Shown here: positions 16,619 through 25,393 of the stretch, one piece after another | Position numbering within the stretch: position 1 is the first letter of the stretch | Layout: each line of letters starts with the position of its first letter | Assembly (NCBI GenBank): GCA_964612485.1 | Contig: CAZTFF010000007.1 | Coordinates: 1-64,000, forward strand | From: JAFGNV01 sp964612485 | Lineage (GTDB): Bacteria; Chloroflexota; Anaerolineae; 4572-78; J111 | DNA: 64,000 nucleotides | Reading direction: 5' to 3' | Translations under genes and position numbers: made by a program | The notes under the pieces: model-generated | Databases searched by the model: none | Told to the model about the DNA's origin: nothing | The model's input: only the letters and a program-made list of their open reading frames with translations

Positions 16619-18424
16619 TCAGGCAAAAATGGCTTCAAATGCCTGGGCGTCGAGTGTTTCTTCTTTGAGCAATCGTTGGGCAATTTCTTCCAGTTTATCT
16701 CGATGTTCCGTAATCAGGTGCTGCGCTTTTTCGTAGGCGTTATTGATAATACGGCGTACTTCGTGATCGATTTGCCGGGCAACTTCATCGCTGTAATTGC
16801 GATGTTCGCCAATTTCTTTGCCCAAAAACACCTGCTCTTCTTTTTCGCCAAATGTCAACGGCCCCAGTTTTTTACTCATGCCGTATTGAGTCACCATCGC
16901 CCGCGCTATTTTGGTTGCTTTAGATAGATCATCACTGGCGCCGGTGGTAATCTCATTAAAGATGACCCGTTCGGCGGCGCGCCCGCCTAAAATGGCGGCC
17001 AGTTCGCCCTCAAATTTGCTCTGGTTTTCCAGATACCGGTCCTCGGTGGGCAGCGGCATGGTATAACCCAACGCCATCCCGCGAGAAACAATGCTGACTT
17101 TATGTACCGGATCGCATTCAGGAATCATGCGCATCACCAGCGCATGGCCCGCTTCGTGATGGGCAATAATTCGCCGTTCTTTTTCCGGGATCACGCGGCT
17201 CTTGCGTTCTGGCCCGGCCATCACTTTTTCTATGGCTTCTTGAAAATCTTTAAGCGTGATTTGTTTACGATTGTTTCGCGCGGCCAAAATGGCGGCTTCA
17301 TTGACCAGATTTTCAATATCTGCGCCCACAAAGCCGGGGATTTGCTTGGCTACAATGCCCAGGTCTATATCTCCGGCCAGGGGTTTGCCCCGGACGTGAA
17401 TATTCAGGATTTGTTCCCGTCCCAACCGGTCGGGGCGATCTAAAATGACCCGGCGGTCAAAACGACCAGGACGCAGCAAGGCCGGGTCCAGAATATCGGG
17501 GCGGTTGGTAGCGGCCACCACAATCACGTTGGTGTCGGTATCAAAGCCGTCCATTTCCACCAGAATTTGGTTCAGCGTTTGCTCCCGTTCATCGTGGCTG
17601 CCGCCTAAACCCGCGCCGCGATGCCGCCCCACGGCGTCAATTTCATCCATAAAAATAATGCAGGGGCTGTTGCGTTTGGCCTGGTCAAACAAATCTCTAA
17701 CGCGGCTGGCGCCTACACCCACAAACATTTCTACAAATTCAGAGCCGGAAATACTGAAGAAGGGTACGCCGGCCTCGCCGGAGATCGCTTTGGCCGTCAG
17801 GGTTTTTCCGCAGCCCGGCGGGCCGACCATCAGCACGCCTTTGGGTATTCGCGCGCCCAGGGAGATAAATTTTTCGGGTTCGCGGAGAAATTCAACAATT
17901 TCCGATAATTCCTGTTTGGCTTCGTCGGCGCCGGCCACGTCGTCAAAGGTAACGGTCGGTTTATCGCCGGTAAACATCCGCGCTTTGCTTTTGCCAAAAC
18001 TCAGTGCCTGATTGCCCGCCCCCTGTGCCTGGCGCAAAATAAAGAAGAAAAATCCGCCAATCAGGATAAGCGGGAAGAGGGTGGCCAGAATTGTCAACCA
18101 GCCATCCCACGCGCTGCGAGGAGCAACGGTTATTTTTATACCGGCCAATGTTTCGGGGGAAATGCCTAAGAGGGTTAACGTTTCCGTAACGCTTACCCGC
18201 GCTTCTTTATGAGACATCACCTCGGTGCCGTCGGTCAGTTCCACCTGGAGTTCATTTTCGTTCACCGTAATAGATGCCACCTGGCCCTGATTGGACAAGT
18301 CAATCACCGTGGATAAATCAACCACTTCTGGAGTGTCGCTTTGCAGAACAACGGCTCCATAAATAAAGGCGGCGACGACCAATACCAGCACCACCAATAA
18401 TGCGCGAGACCATTTCATGGACAT
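16619..18424 (-). CDS. ftsH: ATP-dependent zinc metalloprotease FtsH
   Basis: A membrane AAA protease of 601 residues from the chosen start. It has an N-terminal transmembrane helix ('ALLVVLVLVVAAFIYGAVV'), a periplasmic/extracytoplasmic domain, and a second helix ('LTILATLFPLILIGGFFFFI'). The AAA module has Walker A 'GPPGCGKT', Walker B 'CIIFMDEIDAVG' and SRH 'DPALLRPGRFDRR'. The M41 zinc protease site is 'HHEAGHALV', with a downstream Asp-containing 'ASDDLSKAT' region. A start at 18424 (MSMKW) is preferred because GAGGT sits four bases upstream; an upstream frame to 18481 would add 19 unlikely residues. It degrades membrane and misfolded proteins. It stands alone, followed by the V4R/regulator pair on the same strand. 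Confidence 0.95.
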   Translation of the reverse strand: MSMKWSRALLVVLVLVVAAFIYGAVVLQSDTPEVVDLSTVIDLSNQGQVASITVNENELQVELTDGTEVMSHKEARVSVTETLTLLGISPETLAGIKITVAPRSAWDGWLTILATLFPLILIGGFFFFILRQAQGAGNQALSFGKSKARMFTGDKPTVTFDDVAGADEAKQELSEIVEFLREPEKFISLGARIPKGVLMVGPPGCGKTLTAKAISGEAGVPFFSISGSEFVEMFVGVGASRVRDLFDQAKRNSPCIIFMDEIDAVGRHRGAGLGGSHDEREQTLNQILVEMDGFDTDTNVIVVAATNRPDILDPALLRPGRFDRRVILDRPDRLGREQILNIHVRGKPLAGDIDLGIVAKQIPGFVGADIENLVNEAAILAARNNRKQITLKDFQEAIEKVMAGPERKSRVIPEKERRIIAHHEAGHALVMRMIPECDPVHKVSIVSRGMALGYTMPLPTEDRYLENQSKFEGELAAILGGRAAERVIFNEITTGASDDLSKATKIARAMVTQYGMSKKLGPLTFGEKEEQVFLGKEIGEHRNYSDEVARQIDHEVRRIINNAYEKAQHLITEHRDKLEEIAQRLLKEETLDAQAFEAIFA

Positions 18425-18507
18425 TTTTACCTCTATAAATAATTGGCGATGGATAGCTGCTCTCAAAATCTCAAAAAGCAACTATCATCTTTTTTACTAA
18501 TCTAATG

Positions 18508-18606
18508 CATCTTCTCAATATTTCGGGGGAACGAGGTCTGAGCTTACCGAAGACCATTAGTTTCAACAAGCTCAGCCAACTCTGCTCCCTATTATTGAGA
18601 AGGTAC
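18508..18606 (+). repeat. Palindromic intergenic repeat, copy 1 (decayed)
   Basis: Ends in inverted CTTCTCAATA (18511-18520) and TATTGAGAAG (18593-18602). Between them lies the core seen in copies 2 and 3 (GGTCTGAGC..CGAAGACC...AGCTCAGCCAACTCTGC), but the central stem is weakened by substitutions. About 92 bases between the outer ends, with no coding capacity. Confidence 0.75.
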
Positions 18607-18686
18607 AATCTAGTATGAATCAGAAGCTACTATACCACGCGCCATAATCAGAGTCAAAATTAAAACGAATCCGGTATGCGGCTGAT

Positions 18687-18716
18687 TTGCCGCTTACTCT
18701 GGATGCGTGGTAGAAT
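18687..18716 (+). promoter_or_regulatory. Candidate promoter for the DUF368 gene
   Basis: TTGCCG (18687-18692), an 18-base spacer and TAGAAT (18711-18716) lie about 70 bases before the start of the DUF368 gene. Both hexamers deviate slightly from consensus. Confidence 0.35.
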
Positions 18717-18789
18717 TGAGGCTTGTTTTGAAACATAAACCCGTTGTTAGTTAACAACTTCAAGAAAACAGTATCTTTTACAGGATGTT

Positions 18790-19779
18790 ATGATGATTTC
18801 AAATGAACCACAACAAGCAAAACGAACACTCAAAGATTATCTGGGGCTGACGGCTCGAGGGTTTACGATGGGATCCGCCGATGTGGTGCCGGGCGTATCC
18901 GGCGGAACGATGGCCTTTATCACCGGCATTTACGAAGAGTTGATTTTTTCGATCAAAGACCTTGCCAGCCCCAAAACCGTGCAGTTACTGGCCGGCTTCA
19001 AACTTAAAGAGGCCTACCGGGTGCTGCCCTGGCGATTTTTGCTGGCCGTTGGCGCGGGTATTTTGCTGGCAATCATCACCCTGGCCCAGGCGCTGGAATG
19101 GACGCTGGAAAACCAGCCGGTCCTGCTCTGGTCGTTCTTCTTTGGCCTGGTGCTGGCGTCGGTATTGACCGTCAGCAAACGGGTTGGCCGTTGGGGCGTG
19201 CCAACCGGGGCCGGCCTGGCGGCAGGCGCAATTGTGGCCTGGATTGTGGTAGGGCTGGTTCCCCTGGAAACGCCCAATAGTTGGTGGTTTCTGTTTTTAA
19301 GCGGCGCGCTGGCTATTTGCGCGATGATTTTACCCGGTATTTCCGGCGCGTTCATTCTGGTTTTGTTGGGCAAATATGAGTACGTGCTGTCGGCGGTTAA
19401 TAGCAGAGATTTTGTAACGCTGGCCCTTGTGTCCGCCGGCGCCGCTGTGGGATTGGTCACGTTTGCCCAAATTTTAAGCTGGTTATTCAAGCGGTATCAC
19501 GATGTGACGGTGGCCGTATTGATGGGCTTTATGATCGGCTCGCTGCGTAAAATCTGGCCCTGGAAAACGATCATCGAGATCGAAGGCCACGCCATCAGTT
19601 TTGAAAACTATCTGCCTTCGGCCTGGACCGGCGAGGTTACGCTGGCACTTATCCTGGCCATTGCAGGATTCGCTATGGTGTTTGTGATTGATTATGTTGC
19701 TTCACAAAAGGGAATGGACGAAAAAGAACCCACCCCAGAACCGGCGCCGGTTGAAGAAGTTGCCGGTAGTGAGGTTTGA
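18790..19779 (+). CDS. DUF368 polytopic membrane protein (PopT-like polyprenyl-phosphate transporter family)
   Basis: 329 residues with about eight or nine hydrophobic segments. The N-terminal 'ARGFTMGSADVVPGVSGGTMAFITGIYE' and the internal 'MILPGISGAFILVLLGKYEY' are the two hallmark re-entrant motifs of DUF368. The last 25 residues are acidic and hydrophilic. Members of this family have been linked to recycling of undecaprenyl phosphate across the membrane, which supports cell-wall and exopolysaccharide synthesis; this follows from family knowledge. A tandem ATGATG begins the frame. The gene lies between two same-orientation copies of a palindromic repeat, about 190 bp upstream and 10 bp downstream. 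Confidence 0.9.
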   Translation: MMISNEPQQAKRTLKDYLGLTARGFTMGSADVVPGVSGGTMAFITGIYEELIFSIKDLASPKTVQLLAGFKLKEAYRVLPWRFLLAVGAGILLAIITLAQALEWTLENQPVLLWSFFFGLVLASVLTVSKRVGRWGVPTGAGLAAGAIVAWIVVGLVPLETPNSWWFLFLSGALAICAMILPGISGAFILVLLGKYEYVLSAVNSRDFVTLALVSAGAAVGLVTFAQILSWLFKRYHDVTVAVLMGFMIGSLRKIWPWKTIIEIEGHAISFENYLPSAWTGEVTLALILAIAGFAMVFVIDYVASQKGMDEKEPTPEPAPVEEVAGSEV

Positions 19780-19789
19780 TCAACCCGTA

Positions 19790-19886
19790 TCTTTTCAGTA
19801 TTTTGGGGGAACGACGTCTGAGCGTGTCGAAGACCGTTGGTTTCGACAAGTTCAACCAACTCTGCCCCAGATTATTGAGAAGGTAC
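19790..19886 (+). repeat. Palindromic intergenic repeat, copy 2
   Basis: Same orientation as copy 1: TTGGGGGAACGACGTCTGAGCG... to CAACTCTGCCCCAGATTATTGAGAAGGTAC. The inner stem GTGTCGAAGACC/..TTTCGACAAG is better kept than in copy 1. It begins 10 bases after the stop codon of the DUF368 gene. Confidence 0.8.
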
Positions 19887-19897
19887 ATCAAAACCAA

Positions 19898-19930
19898 GAA
19901 AAAAGGGTGCGAAACTCGCACCCTTTTTGT
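19898..19930 (-). terminator. Rho-independent terminator of the MerR-like gene
   Basis: Stem GGGTGCG/CGCACCC (19905-19911 with 19917-19923) with A-run before and T-run after. On the minus strand it lies 20 bases beyond the stop of the MerR-like gene; it can also stop rightward transcription from the DUF368 gene. Confidence 0.85.
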
Positions 19931-19949
19931 TTTTCGGTTTGACCCCGGT

Positions 19950-20840
19950 TTATTCCGGCGGGGCGGAGGGTTTGGGATGAGACCGGGCCAGCGATTCCTG
20001 CGGCTGCTGCTGCGGAAAAGGATGGGGCGACCACGATGGGGACAGCGGCGCGCTGGCGGGACGGCCATCGGGACGGCCATCGGCCCGCTGTTGGCGGCCT
20101 TTGGGCACCGACACAATTTGCACATCGCCGCTAAGGCCCAACAACGCGCCCAGGCAACCGGGTTTGGATTTGACCGCTTTAATATTCGGGGCGGGCATTT
20201 CATGCGCGGTTTTAATCGCATCGTTGGCCAACTGCTGTACCGAAGCGATCTTGGCATCCAGCTCCTGCCGCACGGCTTCTCGCTGCCAATCTTCCTGCTG
20301 GCGAGCCTGTGCCAGATTTCGTTCTACGTCTAAGATACGCTCTCGCAGCCGGTTATTTTCTTCTTTCAGATTGAAGTTATCCTGAATCAAGACCCCCATC
20401 AACTCCCGATTGGCGGCCTGGCTGTTCAGAATGCTCTGCTGGCTTTCAGAGAGGGTGGTGAGCGCATTGGTTAAAAAAGCCACCGCTGCCGGCTCGTTAC
20501 CCTCAGAAACAACCAGCCCTTTTTCTTCAACAGCCTCGGCCATCACATCAGGCGGGAACTCCGTGGGAAGTTCTGCGCCCGTCGGATCAACAAATTGAGC
20601 CGACAGATGCTGGTGAACCTGCTCGTAGGTCATCCCGTTGTTCATTAATTCCTTGATGATCCGCAGCGTGGTCAGATCATCGTCGGTATAGCGCCGGTGG
20701 GTGCGGCCCGATTCAGAACTTCCCGTTGCTTCCGCCGACAGGAAATCCTCAAAACGCTGCGACCAACGCCGCAGGGTTGCCGGCGACACGTCCAATTCCC
20801 CGGCTACCGTCTGGGGAGTATGGGCTGTTTCTTCACTCAT
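19950..20840 (-). CDS. MerR-type helix-turn-helix protein with long coiled coil
   Basis: 296 residues. Residues 8-85 are a MerR-like winged helix: 'TPQTVAGELDVSPATLRRW', an expanded wing with a Ser/Gly-rich insertion, then 'RRYTDDDLTTLRIIKELMNNGMTYEQVHQHL'. Residues about 135-215 form a coiled coil rich in Glu, Gln, Arg and Leu, likely for dimerisation. The C-terminal 60 residues are low-complexity Pro/Ser/Gln-rich. No effector-binding cysteines or BmrR-type domain are present, so it resembles the RacA/coiled-coil MerR group more than metal sensors. It is upstream of and in the same direction as no partner except the terminator; the DUF1232 gene ends 20 bp before its start, suggesting co-transcription from further right. 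Confidence 0.78.
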   Translation of the reverse strand: MSEETAHTPQTVAGELDVSPATLRRWSQRFEDFLSAEATGSSESGRTHRRYTDDDLTTLRIIKELMNNGMTYEQVHQHLSAQFVDPTGAELPTEFPPDVMAEAVEEKGLVVSEGNEPAAVAFLTNALTTLSESQQSILNSQAANRELMGVLIQDNFNLKEENNRLRERILDVERNLAQARQQEDWQREAVRQELDAKIASVQQLANDAIKTAHEMPAPNIKAVKSKPGCLGALLGLSGDVQIVSVPKGRQQRADGRPDGRPASAPLSPSWSPHPFPQQQPQESLARSHPKPSAPPE

Positions 20841-20860
20841 ATTATTCCGTTACCTCTTTG

Positions 20861-21229
20861 TTAATCCTCATCCACAACGCTGTAGCTCGTATTAATCACT
20901 TCGTCATCGTCGCTCAGATCACCAAATTCCAGGTTGTGCAGATAATTTTCAACGATATTTTGGGGCGCTAATTTAATAAACAGGGCAATGCCCAGTAAAA
21001 CCACGCCGAGATCATCCAACCCACCCACTACCGGAAATATCAACGCCGGGATAAAATCAACCGGCGAGATTAGATAAAGGAAGGCTGCCGGTAAAACCAA
21101 TTTGGTCCAAAATGGAACCTGTTTATCCTGGAGCAGCAGCCAGCTCAATCTTAACCGTTTTAACAATCCAGACAGCATGCCTAAATTTTTGGTGGATTCA
21201 TCGTAAGGGATCGGTTCTTTGTTACGCAT
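20861..21229 (-). CDS. DUF1232 (YkvA-like) small membrane protein
   Basis: 122 residues. The DUF1232 core is plain: 'VPFWTKLVLPAAFLYLISPVDFIPALIFPVVGGLDDLGVVLLGIALFIKLAP', two hydrophobic segments around the conserved SPxDxIPD-like turn, with an acidic C-terminal tail. The exact function of this family is not established. I start at ATG 21229 (MRNKEP) because AAGGAG lies six bases upstream; ATGs at 21235 and 21256 are badly placed for that site. The gene is likely co-transcribed with the MerR-like gene that begins 20 bp downstream. Confidence 0.85.
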   Translation of the reverse strand: MRNKEPIPYDESTKNLGMLSGLLKRLRLSWLLLQDKQVPFWTKLVLPAAFLYLISPVDFIPALIFPVVGGLDDLGVVLLGIALFIKLAPQNIVENYLHNLEFGDLSDDDEVINTSYSVVDED

Positions 21230-21448
21230 CGTCATCTCCTTCGTGTTTGTACTCATCTATCAATTAGCAACAGAGATTGTACCCACTGTCAACTTTCATC
21301 AAAATTCAGCACAAGAAATTATAGACGCGACTCTTGATTCACGCAAAGGGTTTCGCTCACTTCATGAGCGATCTTCAACACGATCCCTATACGCTTCCTA
21401 AACGATCACACCACAAAAACGTTCATGAGCGATTGGCTGCCGGGCCAC

Positions 21449-23383
21449 CTATTTTTTAGCCACCGCCTCCATAAGCTGCTGGATACGGGGCACCATCTCG
21501 GCGGGGTTGGGGTGGATGCCTTCTTCTACCAGGGCGTTTTCAAACAACTGCTCGATCAGCGGGTTGATCAAATCATCATCGCCTTTGGCCGCCAGGCGCG
21601 CCGAAATTCCCTGCACCAGGCCGCTGTGGGGGTTGATCTCTAAAATCTTCTTGGGAATCTGGTAATCTTTATCCAGCAGGCGCTGCACCCGCTGCATGCC
21701 GGTATTCATGGCCCCGGCGGGGTTCACCAGCCGGCAGGGGCTGTCGGTCAAAATTTTGCTCTGGCGGACGTCTTCCACCCGCTCGCCCAACACATCCTTA
21801 AAGCGTTTGACCAACGCTTTAAATTCATCGGTGGGGATGGTGTCTTCGGTTCCCTTCTCATCAGGTGCTCTTTCATCCGGCAGGTCCAGGCCGGCATCGT
21901 CCACATTTTTCAACGGCTTGCCGTCGTACTCATTAAGGCCCACCAGCGTAAAACTGTCCATCGGATCGGTCATGTAGAGCACTTCAATATCGTGTTTCTT
22001 GAAATACTCCAGGTGCGGGCTGCGCGAAACCACTTCATAGTCATCGCCCAGAATGTAATAAATTTCTTTCTGATCGCTCTCCATGCGCTCCACATACTGC
22101 CGCAGCGAAACCAATTCGCCCGCATCTTTACCAAAACTGGATTGGAAGCGCAGCAAATCCACAAACTTATCGTGGCTGTCTTGCTCGGTGGCAATGCCTT
22201 CTTTGATAAAACCGCCAAATTCTTTCCAGAACGTGCGGTATTTGTCGGCATCGTCTTCGGCCATTTGGCTCAACTCGCTGCTGATGCGGCGCACCAGCAC
22301 GTTTTTGATCTTGGTCAGCAGCGGCGTGCTCTGCACCGTCTCGCGGGAAACGTTGAGCGGCAGGTCTTCAGAATCGACCACACCTTCAATGAAGCGCAGG
22401 TATTTGGGCAGCAGTTCCTTAAAATTCTCCTGGATCAAGATTTTGCGCGAATAAAGCTTGATGCCGTAATCCTCTTTCGCGCCAAACAACTGGTAATCCT
22501 TTTTGGAGGGAATATAAAGCAGGGCGTAAAATTGCACCGGCGCATCGGCAGAAGTGTGCAGCCGCAGCAGCGGATCGCCAAAATCCATGGTAAGCTGCTG
22601 GTAGAAAGATTTGTACTTTTCCTCTTCCACCTCCTGAGGCGACTTCCGCCACAGGGCCGTTTGTTGGTTGACCTGCACAAATTCTTCTTTGCCTTGGGCT
22701 TCATCGTCTTGGGGGGGCTGCTGTTCTTTCAGGTAGATGGGGAACGAGCCAAAATCGGAGTGCGTTTTGACAATCTGGCGCAGCCGGTACGTTTGGGAAA
22801 AATCTTTGGCGTCTTCCTTGAGTTTGATGGTGATGGTGGTGCCCCGGTCGGTTTTGTCGGCGGGGCCAACGGTGTAGGTGCCTTCGCCGGAAGATTGCCA
22901 GATCGCGGCTTCCGCATCCTTCTGATACGAGCGCGAAATAACGGTCACTTCTTCCGCCACCATAAATACAGAATAAAAACCCACGCCAAACTGGCCGATG
23001 ATGTCGGCGGAAACGGTTTGGCCTTCTTCTTTGGCCGCTTTCATTACCTCTAAAAATTGCTGCGCGCCCGACCGGGCGATGGTGCCCAGGTTCTCGATCA
23101 TTTCTTCCTCGGTCATGCCAATGCCGGTATCGCGCACGGTCAACGTGCGATTGTCGGGGTCGGGCTCCAGGTAAACGGCCAGTTCCGCGCCCTCATCCAG
23201 GACATCGCGGTTGGTCAGCATTTCAAACTGGGCGCGGTTAAGAGCATCCAGCGCGTTAGAGAGCAGTTCTCGCAAAAAAATCTCCCTGTCGGTGTAGAGG
23301 GAGTGGATCAGAATATCTAAAACTTTTTGTATTTCCGCCTGAAATTCAATGGGGGCGGTTTGGGCTTCTTTTGTCTTTGCCAT
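21449..23383 (-). CDS. htpG: Molecular chaperone HtpG (Hsp90)
   Basis: 644 residues, full length for bacterial Hsp90. The GHKL ATPase shows 'ELLSNALDALNRAQ', 'VRDTGIGMTEEEMIENLGTIARSG' and 'IGQFGVGFYSVFMVAEEVTV'. The middle domain has the catalytic Arg region 'LPLNVSRETVQSTPLLTKIKN', and the C-terminal dimerisation domain ends '...MEAVAKK'. 'ELLSNALDAL' has Leu where many have Cys or Ser, within normal variation. A strong GGAGGT precedes the ATG. No CIRCE element is seen in the 5' region, so HrcA control is not supported. It assists folding of client proteins in the cytoplasm using ATP. Confidence 0.96.
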   Translation of the reverse strand: MAKTKEAQTAPIEFQAEIQKVLDILIHSLYTDREIFLRELLSNALDALNRAQFEMLTNRDVLDEGAELAVYLEPDPDNRTLTVRDTGIGMTEEEMIENLGTIARSGAQQFLEVMKAAKEEGQTVSADIIGQFGVGFYSVFMVAEEVTVISRSYQKDAEAAIWQSSGEGTYTVGPADKTDRGTTITIKLKEDAKDFSQTYRLRQIVKTHSDFGSFPIYLKEQQPPQDDEAQGKEEFVQVNQQTALWRKSPQEVEEEKYKSFYQQLTMDFGDPLLRLHTSADAPVQFYALLYIPSKKDYQLFGAKEDYGIKLYSRKILIQENFKELLPKYLRFIEGVVDSEDLPLNVSRETVQSTPLLTKIKNVLVRRISSELSQMAEDDADKYRTFWKEFGGFIKEGIATEQDSHDKFVDLLRFQSSFGKDAGELVSLRQYVERMESDQKEIYYILGDDYEVVSRSPHLEYFKKHDIEVLYMTDPMDSFTLVGLNEYDGKPLKNVDDAGLDLPDERAPDEKGTEDTIPTDEFKALVKRFKDVLGERVEDVRQSKILTDSPCRLVNPAGAMNTGMQRVQRLLDKDYQIPKKILEINPHSGLVQGISARLAAKGDDDLINPLIEQLFENALVEEGIHPNPAEMVPRIQQLMEAVAKK

Positions 23384-23455
23384 TTTTAAACCTCCGGTGA
23401 GTATGATAACGTTCTAATTTTACCTGGGGAATGTTGGATTTCTGTTAGAATCCAC

Positions 23456-23508
23456 AAAAAAGGCGTTCGCTGCCGCTTTTATCCCGGCAGGAACACCTGA
23501 ATTTTTTT
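23456..23508 (-). terminator. Rho-independent terminator-like hairpin
   Basis: Two stacked stems, GGCGTTC/GAACACC and CTGCCG/CGGCAG (23462-23497), with T-runs on both sides. On the minus strand the stem is followed by TTTTTT, fitting an end for the aminotransferase transcript before htpG. Confidence 0.65.
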
Positions 23509-23633
23509 GACATCTGAGTCGATTATAACAAAGCTATTCAATTTACCCAAAAGTTGGGGGCGACAACCGGCTACCGACGACGGACTACCGATGATATAGT
23601 TTTTAAGAAAAAGATTTTGAATCGTCGTGTATC

Positions 23634-23666
23634 AGACCCTAAAGATTTTCAAAACCTTTAGGGTCT
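23634..23666. repeat. Perfect short palindrome (AGACCCTAAAG type)
   Basis: AGACCCTAAAG and CTTTAGGGTCT (11 bp each, perfect) flank a short ATTTTCAAAAC loop that itself pairs in part. It lies about 60 bases after the aminotransferase stop, has no T-run and looks like a dispersed intergenic palindrome. Confidence 0.7.
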
Positions 23667-23725
23667 TGGATCAAGACGGTCAGTTGTCAGTGAATAGTGG
23701 TCGGTCGTCCGTCGTCCGTGGTCTA

Positions 23726-25072
23726 TCACCTTTTCGCCACCGCCGCCATCGACGCATCCACAATTTCAATGGCTTCATCGGCTAGCTCTCGTGTCAGCAT
23801 CAGCGGGGGCATAAAACGAATGGTGCTGACGCCGCACGGCAGCAGAAGCAGGCCGTTGTAAAAAGCTTCATGGATCAACTCGGCCACAAAGGTTTTGGCC
23901 GGTTCTTTGCTGTCTCGATCTTTCACAAACTCCATGCCGATCATGAGGCCCTTGCCGCGCACATCGCCAATGATAGGATAGCGGCCGGCCAATTCACTCA
24001 TTTTACCCAGTAAATATTGCCCCATCCGGGCCGCGTTGTCTTTATATTCCTGCTGTACCAACTCGATGGTGGTCAGGGCGGCGGCGCAGCAAATGGGATT
24101 GCCGCCGTAAGTGTTGCCGTGCGCGCCGCGCGGCCACTGTTCCATGATAGATTTGCGGGCCGTGACCGTGCCAATCGGCATACCGGAGGCAATGCCTTTG
24201 GCCGAGGTGATGATATCCGGCTCCACGCCCCAATGTTCCATGGCGTACATGGCGCCGGTGCGGCCAATGCCGCTCTGCACTTCGTCGGCGATGAGCAGGA
24301 TACCGTACCGGTCGCATAACGCCCGCAGGCCGGGCAGGAAGGAGTCGGGCGGCACCAGATAGCCGCCTTCACCCTGGATCGGTTCCACCAGGATGCCGGC
24401 TACTTCATTGGCCGGAACGTTATTCTGGAACAATACATTTTCGATGTAGTTCAACACCGCCCGCCCCTGGTCGTCGCCCGCCAGCAGGGGGCGATAGGAG
24501 TTGGGGTAAGGCACGTGCGTTACCCCCGGCATCGACGGAAAAAAGCCGTCCTGCTGGGTGTATTTGCTGGCGGTAAAGGCCAGCGACCCCATCGTGCGGC
24601 CGTGGAAACCGCCCAAAAAGCCGATAAAGCGCTGCCGCCCCGTCACATAGCGGGCCAGTTTGAGCGCGCCTTCCACGCTTTCAGTGCCGGAGTTAGTAAA
24701 GAAGGTCATGGCCGGTTCGTCCATAGGCGCAATTTCGTTCATTTTTTCCCCCAGCCTGACGTGCAATTCGTGGTAATAATCGGGTGAGATGTGTAAGAAA
24801 TGGTCGGCGGTATCTTTGATGGCCTGCACCACTTCAGGGTGGGCGTGCCCGGTCGAGGCCACAGCAATGCCGGCGGCAAAATCAATGAACCGGTTGCCGT
24901 CCATATCCCACACTTCCGCGCCCCGCCCATGATCCATCACAAAGGGATAGTCGCGCGGATAGCTGGGCGATACAACTTTGGCGTCTCGCGCCAGCAGCGC
25001 CTGCGCTTTGGGGCCGGGCAAATCGGTGATGATGCGTTCAGTTACAGAGGTTAATGTTTGTACGGTTGTCAT
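23726..25072 (-). CDS. PLP-dependent class III aminotransferase (acetylornithine/4-aminobutyrate type)
   Basis: 448 residues from ATG 25072, which has GGGAGA nine bases upstream; a longer frame to 25189 adds 39 atypical residues. Class III features: 'VWDMDGNRFIDFAAGIAVASTGHAHP', 'FTNSGTESVEGALKLAR', 'GGFHGRTMGSLAFTAS', 'VAGILVEPIQGEGGYLVPP', 'LIADEVQSGIGRTG' (cofactor Asp) and the Schiff-base Lys in 'IITSAKGIASGMP'. The 'HITH/GNTYGGNPICCAAAL' motif is also present. Its closest groups act on 4-aminobutyrate, acetylornithine or L-lysine-type omega-amines; I cannot choose among them. It is a single-gene unit, bounded by a terminator downstream. Confidence 0.9.
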   Translation of the reverse strand: MTTVQTLTSVTERIITDLPGPKAQALLARDAKVVSPSYPRDYPFVMDHGRGAEVWDMDGNRFIDFAAGIAVASTGHAHPEVVQAIKDTADHFLHISPDYYHELHVRLGEKMNEIAPMDEPAMTFFTNSGTESVEGALKLARYVTGRQRFIGFLGGFHGRTMGSLAFTASKYTQQDGFFPSMPGVTHVPYPNSYRPLLAGDDQGRAVLNYIENVLFQNNVPANEVAGILVEPIQGEGGYLVPPDSFLPGLRALCDRYGILLIADEVQSGIGRTGAMYAMEHWGVEPDIITSAKGIASGMPIGTVTARKSIMEQWPRGAHGNTYGGNPICCAAALTTIELVQQEYKDNAARMGQYLLGKMSELAGRYPIIGDVRGKGLMIGMEFVKDRDSKEPAKTFVAELIHEAFYNGLLLLPCGVSTIRFMPPLMLTRELADEAIEIVDASMAAVAKR

Positions 25073-25393
25073 AATATTTTCTCCCTGGGAAGCTAGGGTC
25101 ACGGGTAGGTAAAGTGCCAGGTGCCAGGTGCCGGAGGAAATACTCCCGCAGCGGGATGCCACCGATGACACTTCTGTACTCGTGACCAAAGTTTTATGTA
25201 AATTTCAAAGTACCATTTCATCAACGAGATGGCTGATGTTTATTTTGCTATTGTGTGTTGAGATCGTTGGGAAAATAGAAAAGACTCCGGGTAACCGGAT
25301 CAGGAGGATGGTTAGGTCCAGCAGCCCAGGGCCAGAGGTAAAATAAAGTAATGTTTGGAGATTTTAGAGGTAAAAAACATAGCTGTTACCAAA
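25073..25393. other. Intergenic region, no gene recognised
   Basis: 321 bases. AAGTGCCAGGTGCCAGGTGCC at 25112-25132 is repetitive filler. AGGAGG at about 25300 is not followed by a useful frame. Nothing else is recognised. Confidence 0.4.

Larger units (their letters stand above)
18425..18789. other. Divergent intergenic region between ftsH and the DUF368 gene
   Basis: 365 bases without a gene. It holds the most decayed copy of a palindromic repeat (18508-18606) and a candidate promoter (18687-18716) pointing to the DUF368 gene. I see no small open frame with a ribosome site and no recognisable RNA. Confidence 0.5.
23384..23725. other. Intergenic region between htpG and the aminotransferase gene
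   Basis: 342 bases without a gene. It contains the terminator at 23456-23508, a perfect palindrome at 23634-23666 and runs of GTCGGTCGTC-like filler (about 23560-23597 and 23680-23725). No small coding frame is convincing. Confidence 0.5.

Noticed and set aside
21350..21435. TCGCTCACTTCATGAGCGA hairpin with a nearby TTCATGAGCGAT repeat as a terminator of htpG
   Set aside because: The 7-bp stem has no T-run on the minus strand; left as an unexplained small structure.
21992..23053. Long plus-strand frame across htpG (353 codons)
   Set aside because: Shadow of htpG; composition is rich in Phe/Gly/Val runs without motifs and no ribosome site was seen.
23384..23460. CIRCE element or heat-shock operator before htpG
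   Set aside because: No TTAGCACTC-N9-GAGTGCTAA-like sequence is present.
23726..25189. Longer aminotransferase start at 25189
   Set aside because: The added 39 residues are atypical, and the ATG at 25072 has a proper ribosome site.
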